Shown here: piece after piece, positions 1 through 8,524 of the stretch
Layout: each line of letters starts with the position of its first letter
How positions within the stretch are numbered: position 1 is the stretch's first letter
NCBI RefSeq assembly: GCF_000730645.1
Contig: NZ_BBIU01000014.1
Location: 62,001-126,000 of the forward strand
Direction of reading: 5' to 3'
Source of the DNA: Pseudomonas parafulva NBRC 16636 = DSM 17004
GTDB taxonomy: Bacteria > Pseudomonadota > Gammaproteobacteria > Pseudomonadales > Pseudomonadaceae
DNA: 64,000 nucleotides
Made by a program: the position numbers and the translations under genes
The notes under the pieces: generated by a model
What the model saw: only the letters and a program-made list of their open reading frames with translations
Told to the model about the DNA's origin: nothing
Database searches by the model: none

Positions 1-444
1 CCAGAGCATGCTCATGACGGTCTTGGGGTCTTCCTTGATGTACTGGAACACCAGGCCGTTCAGGCGCTGGTGGAACTCGCGGTAGAAGTCCAGCTCCATC
101 AGGCCGAGGAACATCACCACGCTGGATGTGAGGGTGAGCCAGAAACGGAACACCCCGCGCCGCGCCATGGCCCACGGGCTGAGCAACGCCAGCAGCAGCG
201 GCACGCTGATGTACACCACCACCCGCAGGTCGAAGCGCAACCCGTTGAGGAAGCCCTCGGCAACGGTTGCAGCAGGCGTATCGCCGATCATGTCGCTGTT
301 GTAGACCAGCAGCGCAAGGCGCACGAGGCTGAGCATCAGCATGATGACCAGCGCGCTCAGCAGCGTGTAGGCCAGGTGGGATTTGAGGGTGGGCGAGAAC
401 GACGCTCGCGCGCCCCATTGCTTCAAGGCGTCCGGGTTGGCCAT
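1..444 (-). CDS. LTA synthase/sulfatase family membrane protein, N-terminal part (cut by window start)
   Basis: Reading from an ATG at 444 gives 148 residues of open frame that run off the window edge. The visible part has hydrophobic stretches separated by short loops (about residues 22-45, 75-95 and 105-125), followed by a conserved-looking LDFYREFHQR segment. This resembles the membrane anchor of the large Pseudomonas LTA-synthase-like sulfatases, which put a phosphoglycerol or phosphoethanolamine transferase domain in the periplasm. The catalytic domain lies outside the window, so the family call rests on the anchor only. Confidence 0.6.
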   Translation of the reverse strand, partial: MANPDALKQWGARASFSPTLKSHLAYTLLSALVIMLMLSLVRLALLVYNSDMIGDTPAATVAEGFLNGLRFDLRVVVYISVPLLLALLSPWAMARRGVFRFWLTLTSSVVMFLGLMELDFYREFHQRLNGLVFQYIKEDPKTVMSMLW

Positions 445-604
445 GAACGGGAAGGTCCTAGAATTGCGGTTTGCGAAGAGCGCGACGGCGGAGGGCCATC
501 GCAGCATTGTGCGGGAGCGGATTCTGTTTAAATCATTGTGAAAATTTTGTCACGGCCCGATTGGCCACTGGCGGCATCGCGGCCGGGCGCCCGGCCGCCA
601 ACGG

Positions 605-796
605 TCAGATACGCACGTTGCCGCGGGGGCCGGCGATGGCCCATATCACCAGGCCAACCACGGGTAGCAGCGCGATCAGCAGTATCCACAGCACCTTGCT
701 GCCCACCTCGTTGCCGCTCTTGATCACGTTGAGAATGGCCCAGATGTCCAGCGCCAGAATGATCAGGCCTACCAGGCTGTTGAACGTCGATCCCAT
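605..796 (-). CDS. Small PLDc_N-type two-helix membrane protein
   Basis: A 63-residue protein with two hydrophobic helices (about residues 7-24 and 33-53) joined by a short charged loop, ending in GPRGNVRI. The two-helix pattern with a WAI motif fits the phospholipase D N-terminal-like family (PF13396), small stand-alone membrane proteins of unknown role. The ATG at 796 is preferred over a GTG at 805 because GGAG lies 8 nt before it. Confidence 0.7.
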   Translation of the reverse strand: MGSTFNSLVGLIILALDIWAILNVIKSGNEVGSKVLWILLIALLPVVGLVIWAIAGPRGNVRI

Positions 797-924
797 GCCA
801 TGCACTCCAGTTCAGGGGTTGATGCTGCATAGCATAGCCAGCTATTACACCGATAGAGCGGAATCCTTGGCGCCAGGCTCGGGTCACTGCTTAGACTGCC
901 TTGTCTTTTGAACCCGAGGTTTGC

Positions 925-1860
925 ATGCCCCCTGTACACAGTCACAGCGCCGCCGCTTCCCCGCTGAGCACCTGGCGGCAACACATCGCCAACAACCCAT
1001 GGGTAGGCGCCGGCCTTGTTCTCAGCTTGCTGGCGGTGGTCGTGCTGCTGGGCGCCAGCCTGTGGAATGCCGTGCACGGCGACCATTCGCAGCACCTGCA
1101 CCTGGCGGCGGTAGGTGGCCTGGCAGGGTTCGGTGCCACGGCACTGGGTGCAATATTGGCGGTGGTGCTGCGTGACGTGAGCACGCGCAGCCAGGATGTG
1201 ATGCTGGGGTTCGCAGCAGGCATGATGCTGGCGGCCAGCTCGTTCTCGCTGATTCTGCCGGGCCTGGATGCCGCGCGGGACATCACCGGCAACGGCCCTG
1301 CTGCGGCGTTCGTGGTGGTGGTCGGGATGGGCCTGGGGGTATTGCTGATGCTCGGGCTGGACCGCTTCACCCCCCACGAGCATGAGCGGGTGGGCGTGGC
1401 CGGCCCGGAAACCGAGCGGTTCAGCCGGGTGTGGCTGTTCGTGCTGGCAATCACCCTGCACAACCTGCCCGAAGGCATGGCGATAGGTGTCAGCTTCACC
1501 AATGGCGACATGAACATCGGGCTACCGCTGACCACCGCCATCGCCATCCAGGACATCCCTGAAGGGCTGGCGGTTGCACTGGCCTTGCGCGCTACCGGCC
1601 TTTCGAACCTGAAGGCCGCCCTGGTGGCGATAGGGTCCGGGCTGATGGAGCCCTTGGGTGCAGTGATCGGCCTGGGCATATCCACGGGTTTCGCGGTCGC
1701 CTACCCTATCAGCATGGGGCTTGCAGCCGGGGCGATGATTTTTGTGGTCAGCCACGAGGTCATCCCGGAGACCCACCGCAATGGCCACCAGACCTCGGCA
1801 ACCCTGGGCCTGATGGGCGGCTTTGCAGTGATGATGTTCCTCGATACCGCACTGGGCTGA
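925..1860 (+). CDS. ZIP family divalent metal transporter
   Basis: A 311-residue inner membrane protein of the ZIP family, which imports zinc and other divalent metals. The signature metal-path motifs HNLPEGMAIG and QDIPEGLAVALA are present in the helices that correspond to TM4 and TM5. A short His/Asp-rich loop (HGDHSQHLH) after the first helix could bind metal. The ATG at 925 is chosen over an upstream TTG because GAGG lies 5 nt before it. It is divergent from the small PLDc_N gene. No metal-responsive operator was recognised. Confidence 0.88.
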   Translation: MPPVHSHSAAASPLSTWRQHIANNPWVGAGLVLSLLAVVVLLGASLWNAVHGDHSQHLHLAAVGGLAGFGATALGAILAVVLRDVSTRSQDVMLGFAAGMMLAASSFSLILPGLDAARDITGNGPAAAFVVVVGMGLGVLLMLGLDRFTPHEHERVGVAGPETERFSRVWLFVLAITLHNLPEGMAIGVSFTNGDMNIGLPLTTAIAIQDIPEGLAVALALRATGLSNLKAALVAIGSGLMEPLGAVIGLGISTGFAVAYPISMGLAAGAMIFVVSHEVIPETHRNGHQTSATLGLMGGFAVMMFLDTALG

Positions 1861-1882
1861 GCCCCGCGCCTGTGCACGTCGT

Positions 1883-2413
1883 TTACAGGTGCACGGCAAC
1901 CTTCAACGCTTCCAGGGCAGGTTCAACCTTGATGCCCAACGCCGCACCCAGCTCCGTCACCCGTGCCAGGTCATGCTGGCCGACCATGACCATTTGCAGT
2001 TCGTCATCGAGCAACTGGCTGAAGTTGAGCAGCACGTACCCCCCTGCTTCCTTGTTCAAGGCACCCATCTGCACCTGGATGCGGTTGAGCGCGGTCAGCG
2101 GCTCGGTGCGTGCCAGTTGCTTGGGCTTGAGGGTAAGCGGCACGCTTTGGTCAAACGAGCCGCTGATGTGCTCGAACAGCTCCTGGTAGCTGTCGGCCTG
2201 GAAGACCACGGTATCGGGCAAGCTGCCGAGCACTACCCACTCGCCCAGGGGTATGGGGAAGCTGTCGTCATAGTTGATGTCGGGGTTGGCGGCAAGAAAT
2301 GCCGCCGGGTCGGCGTAGGCCTGGGCAGCCTCATCGGCAATGCGCTCGATATCGGCCTCACGCATGCAGCCTGCGCCAATGAGGCTGATGAATTCGAGCA
2401 ACTGAATTTTCAT
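1883..2413 (-). CDS. Conserved hypothetical protein, 176 aa
   Basis: The protein is acidic, has no signal peptide or membrane helix, and starts MKIQLLEFISLIGAG from the ATG at 2413. It contains a run of Pro/Trp-bearing residues (FPIPLGEWVVLGSLPD) and a C-terminal part that looks alpha/beta. I do not recognise the family with certainty. It lies 60 nt downstream of the ankyrin-repeat gene on the same strand, so they may be co-transcribed. Confidence 0.7.
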   Translation of the reverse strand: MKIQLLEFISLIGAGCMREADIERIADEAAQAYADPAAFLAANPDINYDDSFPIPLGEWVVLGSLPDTVVFQADSYQELFEHISGSFDQSVPLTLKPKQLARTEPLTALNRIQVQMGALNKEAGGYVLLNFSQLLDDELQMVMVGQHDLARVTELGAALGIKVEPALEALKVAVHL

Positions 2414-2472
2414 GAACGGGGCCTGCGGCGGGTAAAAAGGTGCCAAGGATAGCCGCAAATGCCCCCGTGAGG

Positions 2473-2997
2473 TTAGCCGGCCAGCGCTTGCAGGCGCGCC
2501 GCGGCGTCTACTGCGCCCATGGTGTGGGCCGCAACAAGGGCAGTGGCACCCCGTGCATCCTGGCGCGCCGGGTCTGCGCCTTGGGCCAGCAGGTAGTCGA
2601 GGATCTCCAGGCGGTTGAACATGGCCGCCAGCATCAGCGCCGTGCGCCCGTCCTGCGCGGCTGCATCTACCGGTACGCCGTTCTCGAGCAGCAGGCGGAT
2701 CATCGCCATGTCGCCCTTGAACGCGGCCCCGGCAATGGGCAACTGGCCGTTATCGTTGGCGATCAGCGCATCGGCACCGTGGGCCAGCAGCACACGCACC
2801 GCATCATGGTGGCCGTGGTAGCTGGCCAGCATCAACAGGGTATCGCCCTTCTGGTTGCGCAGGTTCACGGGCAGGCCGCTGGCGAGCAAGCGCTCGAGCA
2901 TCTCGGCGTCGCCTTGGCGGGCGCGGTCGAACACTTGTTCGGCAAAGGCGGCGGCTTCGTCGGCGGTCATTTGAGAGGGCGCGGCTTGGGTCTGCAT
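2473..2997 (-). CDS. Ankyrin repeat protein
   Basis: A 174-residue protein built almost entirely of ankyrin repeats. At least three repeats show the G-T/L-P/A-LMLA pattern followed by a second helix and G-A/V-D/P turns (about residues 45-75, 78-108 and 110-142). Such proteins act as protein-binding scaffolds; in some Pseudomonas an ankyrin protein (AnkB) accompanies catalase KatB, but no catalase gene is present here. The start at 2997 follows AGGAGG at 7 nt spacing. A short N-terminal helix precedes the repeats and no export signal is visible. Confidence 0.85.
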   Translation of the reverse strand: MQTQAAPSQMTADEAAAFAEQVFDRARQGDAEMLERLLASGLPVNLRNQKGDTLLMLASYHGHHDAVRVLLAHGADALIANDNGQLPIAGAAFKGDMAMIRLLLENGVPVDAAAQDGRTALMLAAMFNRLEILDYLLAQGADPARQDARGATALVAAHTMGAVDAAARLQALAG

Positions 2998-3099
2998 GGG
3001 GGAACCTCCTGGCAATAATCGGTGCCTAAGTGTTTGTCAGGCCCCGGTTGCGGGTCAAAGGTTCAGAATCTATCGCTGCGATAGCCAACGAGCCCCGCC

Positions 3100-3126
3100 G
3101 TGCAAAATGCACTGTGCAAATTGCAC
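3100..3126. promoter_or_regulatory. Two tandem 13-bp palindromes, candidate operator
   Basis: GTGCAAAATGCAC (3100-3112) is followed after one base by GTGCAAATTGCAC (3114-3126). The second is a perfect GTGCAA-N-TTGCAC palindrome and the first differs by one base. A third, partial TGCA-rich match follows at about 3131-3142. The pair sits between the divergent ankyrin and DUF3509 genes, 140 nt before the DUF3509 start. The regulator is unknown. Confidence 0.45.
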
Positions 3127-3266
3127 GACCTTGCAGCTTGCACGGAGACCCTTCTTGAAGTAAGCCGCAAACCATTGATTTATATGGGTTTTTGCAATAT
3201 CCAAAAGCTGGCACGGTCACTGCAATCTACAACTTCACGATTGCCCTACACCTGTCAGGAGTTGCC

Positions 3267-3539
3267 ATGAACCTTATCCAGGAAAAATTCGTTTCGGTCT
3301 TTTCGGCTTACCAGGTTGCTACCCAGCCTCGTCCGGACGGCGGTGTTCTCCTGACCCTGCGCGCCGCTGACGGCAAGGTGACCCGCCGTGTGCTCACCTA
3401 CGGGCAACTGCACAGCGCCGAACAGCTGTCCTGGGCCATCAGCGCCATCCGCCGCGACCTGGCCGAACAAGCCAGTGAGCTGCCGGTGATCAGCATGCTG
3501 CAAAGCCAACAACGCTTCGCCCTGCCGACCTACCGCTGA
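3267..3539 (+). CDS. DUF3509 family protein
   Basis: A 90-residue cytoplasmic protein that matches the Pseudomonas-restricted DUF3509 family in length and in its features: an N-terminal IQEKF helix, a central beta hairpin ending in RRVLTYGQL, and a C-terminal helix with IRRDLAEQ. Function is unknown. The ATG at 3267 follows CAGGAG at 7 nt; the longer upstream reading has no ribosome binding site. A pair of palindromes 140 nt upstream may control it. Confidence 0.82.
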   Translation: MNLIQEKFVSVFSAYQVATQPRPDGGVLLTLRAADGKVTRRVLTYGQLHSAEQLSWAISAIRRDLAEQASELPVISMLQSQQRFALPTYR

Positions 3540-3615
3540 GTGGTCGCCTGCCTGAGCTGGCCTGTTGGCGGGTGACGCCCGATGGATTCACCCTCGAACA
3601 GACCAGCAAGGCCCA

Positions 3616-4152
3616 TCAAAGTTCGTCGATTCCCAAAAACGCCCGTGCGGCGTCATCGCCCGTATATAACGGATTTGCACTCTGCTCGCTCGCATAGAGC
3701 CTGAACGCAAGGCAAAACGGGGTTTCGCCCAACTCCACCCAGCGCCGCGTGTTCGCCGGTATGGTCAACTGATCGCCTTTCTCGCACACCACTGAATACA
3801 CCCACCCGCCCAAGCGCAAGCCCAGTTGCGCACGGCCGCTGATCACCGCAAACACTTCCTGGCCGTCATGGGTGTGCTCTTCCCGCAGCGCTAATGCGTC
3901 AACCTGCTCGCCGTCGCGGTTCACCAGCCGATAGACAGGGCTGGCGTGGGTGGTCATGAGTCGGTCAAGGTGATCACCACATGCGACCAGCACGTCTGCC
4001 TCGGCTGTGCCTGGGCGTATCCAAAGACCATGCTCGGCGTGGATCAAAGACACCCCGTGCTCGGCCAGCGCCGCCTCGATGTCTTCGCGGTGGGTCAGCA
4101 CCTTGTTGGGCAATGCCGGGCTGGAAGGGTCAAATACGCAGAGAATGCTCAT
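3616..4152 (-). CDS. Acireductone dioxygenase-like cupin lacking one metal ligand
   Basis: A 178-residue cupin whose length and landmarks (NKVLTH near the N-terminus, EEHTHDGQEV, VYSVVCEKGD) match acireductone dioxygenase (MtnD/ARD), the metal enzyme of methionine salvage. In ARD four ligands bind Fe or Ni: H-x-H-x3-E and a later His just before a Trp. Here His93, His95 and Glu99 are kept but the fourth position is Arg137 (RRW). Activity is therefore doubtful. It follows the MFS gene by 6 nt on the same strand. No mtnB or mtnC homologue is beside it. Confidence 0.72.
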   Translation of the reverse strand: MSILCVFDPSSPALPNKVLTHREDIEAALAEHGVSLIHAEHGLWIRPGTAEADVLVACGDHLDRLMTTHASPVYRLVNRDGEQVDALALREEHTHDGQEVFAVISGRAQLGLRLGGWVYSVVCEKGDQLTIPANTRRWVELGETPFCLAFRLYASEQSANPLYTGDDAARAFLGIDEL

Positions 4153-4158
4153 CAGCGG

Positions 4159-5307
4159 TCAGGTCCTGGTCGGTTGCGAACGGGTCGCCATGATAACGGC
4201 TGCAGCCAGCGCCGAGGCGCTGGCCATACCAAAGGTGAAGCCTGGCCCCAGCCATGTCCAGCTGTAGCCCGCGTACAGCGCGCCAAGCGCCCCGCCGGTG
4301 CCTGAAAGCGCGGCGTAAAGGGCCTGGCCCTGACCTTGCTGGCGCGGCCCGAAACTGGCCTGCACGAATGCGATGCTGGCAGCGTGAAAGCAGCCGAAGG
4401 TGGCAGCATGCAGCAACTGTGCGAACACCAGTACCCCAGGCTCCGCCGCCAGGTTGCCCAACAGCAACCACCGCACGGCCGCCAGCACGAAGCTGGCCAG
4501 GAGCACCCGCTGGATACTGAACCGCGCGAACAGGCGGCTCATGGCCATGAACATCAACACCTCAGCCACCACGCCCAACGCCCACAGCAACCCGATGGCG
4601 CCGCGGCTGTAGCCCAGGTGTTCCAAGTGCAAGGTCAAGAAGGTGTAGTAAGGCCCGTGGCTCAGTTGCATCAGTGCCACGCACACATAGAACGCCACCA
4701 CACCGGGCGCTCGCAGCTGGTGCAGAAAACCGCCAGCTGCGCGGCGCTCGCCCTGCTCGACGGGCTGGGCATTGGGTACCCACAGGCTGGCGGCGACGAT
4801 GCCAGCCATGATGGCCACCAGGGCGACCGGGTAGATGTCCAGGCTCAACCACTCGAACAGGCGGCCCAGGCCGACCACGGTCAGGATGAAGCCAATCGAC
4901 CCCCACAGGCGTACCTGGCTATAGCGCGCGGTTTGGCCATGCAGGTGTGCCAGGGTGATAACTTCGAACTGGGGCAGCACTGCATGCCAGAAGAAAGCGT
5001 GCAACGCCATGACCAGTGCCAGCCAGGCGTAGCTTTTGCCCAGAAAAATCAGGGAAAAGGTCGCCAGCGTGCACAATGCCCCCAGGCGCACGATAAGCAG
5101 CCGCTGGCCCGTGCGGTCCCCCAGCCAGCCCCACAGGTTGGGGGCGATGCAGCGCATCAGCATGGGGATGGCCACCAGCTCGCCAATACGTGCCGGCGTG
5201 AAGCCCAGGTGGTCAAAGTACAGTGCCAGAAACGGCGCCGTGGAGCCCAGCAGGGCGAAATAGAACAGGTAAAAGCTGGACAACCGCCAGTAAGGGATCG
5301 CGGGCAT
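4159..5307 (-). CDS. MFS transporter (MFS_1-like / HcaT-type)
   Basis: A 382-residue protein with about twelve hydrophobic helices and a GDRTGQR loop after the second helix, the usual MFS loop 2-3 motif. Sequence style (PYWRLSSFYLFYFALLGS at the start) fits the nucleoside/phenylpropionate permease-like MFS group. The ATG at 5307 starts the protein just before the first helix; an upstream in-frame start at 5361 would add an unlikely Gly/Pro-rich tail. It is 67 nt downstream of aroC and 6 nt upstream of the cupin gene, so all three may form one operon. Substrate unknown. Confidence 0.83.
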   Translation of the reverse strand: MPAIPYWRLSSFYLFYFALLGSTAPFLALYFDHLGFTPARIGELVAIPMLMRCIAPNLWGWLGDRTGQRLLIVRLGALCTLATFSLIFLGKSYAWLALVMALHAFFWHAVLPQFEVITLAHLHGQTARYSQVRLWGSIGFILTVVGLGRLFEWLSLDIYPVALVAIMAGIVAASLWVPNAQPVEQGERRAAGGFLHQLRAPGVVAFYVCVALMQLSHGPYYTFLTLHLEHLGYSRGAIGLLWALGVVAEVLMFMAMSRLFARFSIQRVLLASFVLAAVRWLLLGNLAAEPGVLVFAQLLHAATFGCFHAASIAFVQASFGPRQQGQGQALYAALSGTGGALGALYAGYSWTWLGPGFTFGMASASALAAAVIMATRSQPTRT

Positions 5308-5374
5308 GGAATGGCCTTTGTGGCCTGCTGCGGGTGCTCCGCTAGGCGAAACACCCGGCACGGGCGGGTAAACG

Positions 5375-6460
5375 CTAGCGCAGTACGGGCGTGGCGACCT
5401 TGACGTCGGCGTTCTGTGCGCGGTGGCGCAGCAAGTGGTCCATCAGGGCAATGGCCATCATCGCCTCGGCGATCGGCGTGGCGCGGATGCCCACACACGG
5501 GTCATGCCGGCCTTTGGTGATGACTTCCACGGGGTTACCGTGCACATCGATGGAGCGGCCTGGCACGGTGATGCTGGACGTTGGCTTCAAGGCCAGGTGA
5601 GCGACGATTGGCTGGCCGGAAGAGATGCCGCCCAGGATGCCACCGGCGTTGTTACTGAGGAAACCTTGCGGGGTCATCTCGTCACGGTGCTCGGTACCGC
5701 GCTGTGCCACGCTGGCAAAGCCCGCGCCGATTTCCACGCCCTTGACCGCGTTGATGCTCATCAGGGCATGTGCAAGCTCGGCGTCCAGGCGGTCGAAGAT
5801 CGGCTCGCCCAGGCCAGGCATCACGCCTTCGGCGACCACGGTGATCTTGGCCCCGACCGAGTCCTGGTCACGGCGCAGCTGGTCCATGTAGGCCTCAAGC
5901 TCCGGCACCTTGCTGGGGTCTGGGCTGAAGAAAGCATTCTGTTCTACCGACTCCCAGGTTTTGAACGGGATCTCGATCGGGCCCAGCTGGCTCATGTAGC
6001 CACGCACCGTGATGCCCTGGGTAGCCAGGTACTTTTTGGCGATGGCACCGGCAGCCACACGCATGGCGGTTTCACGGGCCGAACTGCGGCCACCGCCGCG
6101 GTAGTCACGCTCACCGTACTTGTGGTGGTAGGTGTAATCGGCGTGAGCGGGGCGGAACAGGTCCTTGATTGCGGAGTAGTCCTTGGACTTCTGGTCGGTG
6201 TTGCGGATCAACAGGCCGATCGAGCAGCCCGTGGTACGGCCTTCGAACACACCGGACAGGATTTCCACCTCGTCGGCTTCCTGGCGCTGGGTGGTGTGCC
6301 GGCTGGTGCCGGGTTTGCGCCGGTCGAGGTCGTGCTGCAGGTCGGCCAGGGAGATTTCCAGGCCTGGCGGGCATCCATCGACAATGGCGACCAACGCCGG
6401 GCCATGGCTCTCGCCTGCGGTGGTGACAGTGAACAGCTTGCCATAGGTATTGCCGGACAT
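5375..6460 (-). CDS. aroC: Chorismate synthase
   Basis: A 361-residue enzyme making chorismate from EPSP with reduced FMN, the last common step of aromatic amino acid synthesis. Family signatures are clear: [14 protein letters not shown] with His19, the [15 protein letters not shown] segment with His106, and [15 protein letters not shown], which are the conserved flavin/substrate-binding regions. Length matches the family (about 360). GGAG lies shortly before the ATG. It is divergent from the alpha/beta hydrolase gene. Confidence 0.98.
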   Translation of the reverse strand: MSGNTYGKLFTVTTAGESHGPALVAIVDGCPPGLEISLADLQHDLDRRKPGTSRHTTQRQEADEVEILSGVFEGRTTGCSIGLLIRNTDQKSKDYSAIKDLFRPAHADYTYHHKYGERDYRGGGRSSARETAMRVAAGAIAKKYLATQGITVRGYMSQLGPIEIPFKTWESVEQNAFFSPDPSKVPELEAYMDQLRRDQDSVGAKITVVAEGVMPGLGEPIFDRLDAELAHALMSINAVKGVEIGAGFASVAQRGTEHRDEMTPQGFLSNNAGGILGGISSGQPIVAHLALKPTSSITVPGRSIDVHGNPVEVITKGRHDPCVGIRATPIAEAMMAIALMDHLLRHRAQNADVKVATPVLR

Positions 6461-6684
6461 GGACGCTCCGCGAGATCTGCCTGAGATGAACGAAAGGCGG
6501 CAGTATACAGGATGGGGCTGGGAGGTGGCGTGGCGTACAAACCAGGCGGTCGCGTGCGCCTGTCACAGGCCTGACTGGCCCGATCATCTAGGGCGCGGGG
6601 CGCGATGGCGTGGCGGGCCCGCGCAGAACCTTCCACTGCGCGTAAGGTCAAAGTGCTATCCCCCTACCCAAGTAGCCCCGCACC

Positions 6685-7644
6685 ATGCCGCGCCTTGTCG
6701 CCCTGTTGTTCCTGCTGTTCACTGGCCTGGCCCAGGCCGCCACCCCTACCGTCCTGCAGCGCCCCATCGACCTGGATACCGGCCAAGGCATATTGCACGG
6801 CAGCCTGCTGCTGCCCCAGCAGGCTACACCACCGCCGGTGGTGCTGATCATCGCAGGCTCCGGGCCCACCGACCGTAACGGCAACAACCCCGCTTCCGGC
6901 CGGGTCGATAACCTCAAGCGCCTGGCCCTGCTGCTGGCCAACCAGCACATCGCCAGCGTGCGCTACGACAAACGCGGCGTGGCCGCCAGCCAACCCGCCA
7001 CCCCAGACGAACGCGACCTCAGCGTGGAGCGCTACGTGGCCGATGTCGTGGCCTGGAGCCGCAAGCTCAAAGCTGACCCACGCTTCGGCCAGCTGATTCT
7101 CATCGGCCACAGCGAAGGCGCACTCATCGCCAGCCTTGCCGCCGAGCAGGCCGGTGCCAGCGCGGTGATCAGCCTGGCCGGCAGCGGCCGGCCCATGGCT
7201 GACGTACTGCGCGAGCAATTGGCCGAACGCCTGCCCCCCGCTCAACTCGCCCGCGGCAGCGAACTGCTGGACCGCCTGCAGGCCGGCCAGACCAGCCTGG
7301 ACGTGCCCGCGCCCTTGCGCCAGGTGTTCCGCCCCAGCGTGCAGCCCTACCTGATCACGTTGTTCCGCCAGAACCCGGCCCAGGCCTTCGCACGCCTCAC
7401 CGTGCCGGCGCTGATCGTGCAGGGGCGCAACGATGTGCAGGTGGATGTGGCGGACGCCGAACGCCTGAAGGCGGCCAAGCCCGATGCTCAACTAGTTCTG
7501 ATTGACGGCATGAACCACATGCTGCGTATCAGCCCCAAAAGCATGAGCCAGCAACGCGACAGCTACTTGAACCCCGAGCTGCCACTGGCCCGGGAGCTGG
7601 GCGAGCAGATCGTCACGTTCATCCAGCACCTGCCGCCAGCCTAA
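6685..7644 (+). CDS. Alpha/beta hydrolase with signal peptide
   Basis: A 319-residue serine hydrolase. The first 18 residues form a Sec-type signal peptide ending ...LAQA, so the enzyme is probably periplasmic. The nucleophile elbow is GHSEG with Ser143; an oxyanion-type segment IIAGSGPTDRNG lies at about 55-67; the likely acid is in QGRNDVQVD and the His in DGMNHML. Substrate is unknown, though the fold suggests an esterase or peptidase. It is divergent from aroC. A hairpin (7667-7689) separates it from the next gene. Confidence 0.83.
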   Translation: MPRLVALLFLLFTGLAQAATPTVLQRPIDLDTGQGILHGSLLLPQQATPPPVVLIIAGSGPTDRNGNNPASGRVDNLKRLALLLANQHIASVRYDKRGVAASQPATPDERDLSVERYVADVVAWSRKLKADPRFGQLILIGHSEGALIASLAAEQAGASAVISLAGSGRPMADVLREQLAERLPPAQLARGSELLDRLQAGQTSLDVPAPLRQVFRPSVQPYLITLFRQNPAQAFARLTVPALIVQGRNDVQVDVADAERLKAAKPDAQLVLIDGMNHMLRISPKSMSQQRDSYLNPELPLARELGEQIVTFIQHLPPA

Positions 7645-7666
7645 TGCCCGGCCTCAGGTCTGCGGC

Positions 7667-7689
7667 ATGCCTGCCGATACAGCAGGCAT
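7667..7689. terminator. Intergenic hairpin, possible attenuating terminator
   Basis: ATGCCTGC and GCAGGCAT form a perfect 8-bp stem around a 7-nt loop. It lies between two genes on the plus strand. There is no T-run, so intrinsic termination is uncertain. Confidence 0.3.
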
Positions 7690-7707
7690 AGCCAAGGACA
7701 TGCCCTG

Positions 7708-8490
7708 ATGACCACAACACCTACTGCCACAGAGCCGGCCGAAGACCCCCAGCCAACCCCCGCCCTGCCCTGGGCGGATTTGGCCGTCGAGCATTACCAG
7801 TTGCTGCGCCTGGCCGCCCTGCCCATCGACCGGGCCACCGGCCCACGGCCGCTGCGCTACGTGCAGTTCGGCCATGCCGAGCGCCACGACACCGAACACA
7901 GCCTGCTGCGCATGCACATCCAGCTGCCCGGCCAGAAGGTGCACAAAGGGCAGAACCGCCTGGACATCCGCGTGGACCACCGTGAAAAACGGGTGCGCAT
8001 CGGGGATGAGCACGGCTTGCAGCTGGAGCCGGTAAACCGCGGCCTGGGGCGCTTTTTGCTAGCACAGGCCGCGCAATGGCTCAAACGCAGGTGGCCCAGC
8101 TACCAGGTGGAGGAATTCAAGCTGCCCAGCAAGGACGCCCTGCAGGAGGAATCACGCCTGCGCCGTGACCATTGCCTGCGCGGCGCGGGCCTGGAAGTGG
8201 AATACGAAGAAGGCCAGGTACTCAAGGGCCACACTGTGGCAACCACCGCCGGGCAGTTGCCAACCACCTGGAACAGCGAGCGTGTCCAGCAGGTGGGCAT
8301 TCTGGAGGCTGCGCAATTGTTGCAGCAGGCAGAGCAGCAACTGCAGGAAACCAGCGCCCAATTGCGCGAACGCGACGAGCGCGTGGCTAAATATCAGCGC
8401 GAAGACAGCGGCTTGCGCTTCACCATCACGTGCCTGGTCGCGTTCGCGCTGTTCCAGGCAGGCCTGCTGATCTGGATCGCCACGCGCTAG
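7708..8490 (+). CDS. Conserved hypothetical protein with C-terminal membrane anchor
   Basis: A 260-residue protein of unknown family. It begins with a Pro/Thr-rich tail, then a folded part (about 25-165) rich in Arg and His, a coiled-coil-like stretch of Gln/Glu/Leu (about 190-230), and a single hydrophobic helix near the C-terminus (about 238-257) that would anchor it in the inner membrane with the bulk in the cytoplasm. AAGGA precedes the ATG. It is convergent with prmB. I do not assign a function. Confidence 0.72.
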   Translation: MTTTPTATEPAEDPQPTPALPWADLAVEHYQLLRLAALPIDRATGPRPLRYVQFGHAERHDTEHSLLRMHIQLPGQKVHKGQNRLDIRVDHREKRVRIGDEHGLQLEPVNRGLGRFLLAQAAQWLKRRWPSYQVEEFKLPSKDALQEESRLRRDHCLRGAGLEVEYEEGQVLKGHTVATTAGQLPTTWNSERVQQVGILEAAQLLQQAEQQLQETSAQLRERDERVAKYQREDSGLRFTITCLVAFALFQAGLLIWIATR

Positions 8491-8496
8491 CCAACA

Positions 8497-8517
8497 GGGG
8501 GCTGCGGCACAGCCCCC
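8497..8517. terminator. GC-rich hairpin between convergent genes
   Basis: GGGGGCTG and CAGCCCCC form an 8-bp stem with a 5-nt loop between the ends of the hypothetical gene (plus) and prmB (minus). It has no T-run but its placement between convergent stops fits transcription termination. Confidence 0.45.
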
Positions 8518-8524
8518 ACGCGGT

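Noticed and set aside
4336..5403. Open frame of 355 codons on the plus strand over the MFS gene
   Set aside because: The product is rich in Gln, His and Ala with no hydrophobic core; it is a high-GC shadow of the real minus-strand MFS gene.
5423..6484. Open frame of 353 codons opposite aroC
   Set aside because: aroC is unmistakable on the other strand; the plus-strand product matches no known pattern.
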